A model generated the notes under the pieces. The model saw only the letters and a program-made list of their open reading frames with translations, made no database searches and was not told the DNA's origin. The position numbers and the translations under genes were made by a program. Below, piece after piece: positions 64,000 to 64,000 of a stretch of 64,000 bases of DNA. The stretch's first letter is position 1; each line of letters begins with the position of its first letter. This stretch comes from Streptomyces sp. SS1-1 (GTDB lineage: Bacteria; Actinomycetota; Actinomycetes; Streptomycetales; Streptomycetaceae): assembly GCF_008973465.1 (NCBI RefSeq), contig NZ_WBXN01000004.1, forward strand, positions 1,178,001-1,242,000, written 5' to 3'.

Positions 64000-64000
64000 C

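Overview
The window is high-GC chromosomal DNA (roughly 70-75 % by eye) from an actinomycete, almost certainly a Streptomyces. The evidence is GTG, ATG and occasional TTG starts, long shadow open frames in every frame, an SsgB sporulation protein, and a gene order that matches from memory the conserved S. coelicolor core region running from aroE through mltG, ruvX, alaS, rpsD, hisS, relA, secDF, ruvABC, pdxST and thrS to ssgB and the cobalamin genes. It is mostly housekeeping DNA: there is no prophage, insertion sequence, CRISPR array or complete integrative element.

Layout. 1-11 kb: the end of a LysR regulator converges on a minus-strand run of aroE, mltG, ruvX, alaS, two small membrane or hypothetical genes, rpsD, rarA and a VKOR-like gene. 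11-28 kb: hisS with a metallo-hydrolase; plus-strand cyclophilin and DUF349 genes ending at a 22-bp perfect stem-loop shared with convergent relA; then apt-secF-secD, yajC, ruvC-ruvA-ruvB, a YebC-family gene and the pdxS-pdxT PLP synthase pair. 28-31 kb: a repeat-rich spacer and the pgsA-patA-pimA phosphatidylinositol mannoside operon with 4-base GTGA overlaps. 31-43 kb: an EF-G-like GTPase with a degenerate G4 motif, a large membrane protein, a HIT protein, a K+-channel-like protein, thrS, a DUF4365 pair and a divergent DEDDh exonuclease, then a more AT-rich hypothetical gene.

43-55 kb: two identical tRNA-Val(CAC) genes bracket a START-like gene and a giant membrane protein. These are followed by ssgB, a CGNR regulator, a 50-residue membrane protein too short for usual gene-finder cut-offs, a DsbA-like protein, a double GNAT protein, pabB-pabC, a tRNA cluster (Gly, Cys, three Val-GAC), a zinc-ribbon protein and a frameshifted phosphotransferase. 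55-64 kb: a membrane Ser/Thr kinase, a TrmH-type methyltransferase, and cobalamin genes: cobA fused to a precorrin-2 dehydrogenase-like domain, a 1254-residue nitroreductase-CobT fusion with a ~680-residue disordered N-terminus, and the 3' end of cobL.

Functional themes are translation (rpsD, alaS, hisS, thrS, seven tRNAs, EF-G2), stringent response and purine salvage (relA, apt), Sec export (secD, secF, yajC), recombination (ruvA, ruvB, ruvC, rarA, ruvX), cofactors (PLP, folate, B12), and envelope and sporulation division (mltG, PIM genes, ssgB). The most unusual items are the CobT fusion, the G4-degenerate EF-G2, the DUF4365/exonuclease locus, the valine tRNA concentration, the frameshifted phosphotransferase and the decayed-repeat spacer after pimA. 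No clearly new system was found. Genes and starts were assigned by reading motifs and ribosome-binding sites without database searches.
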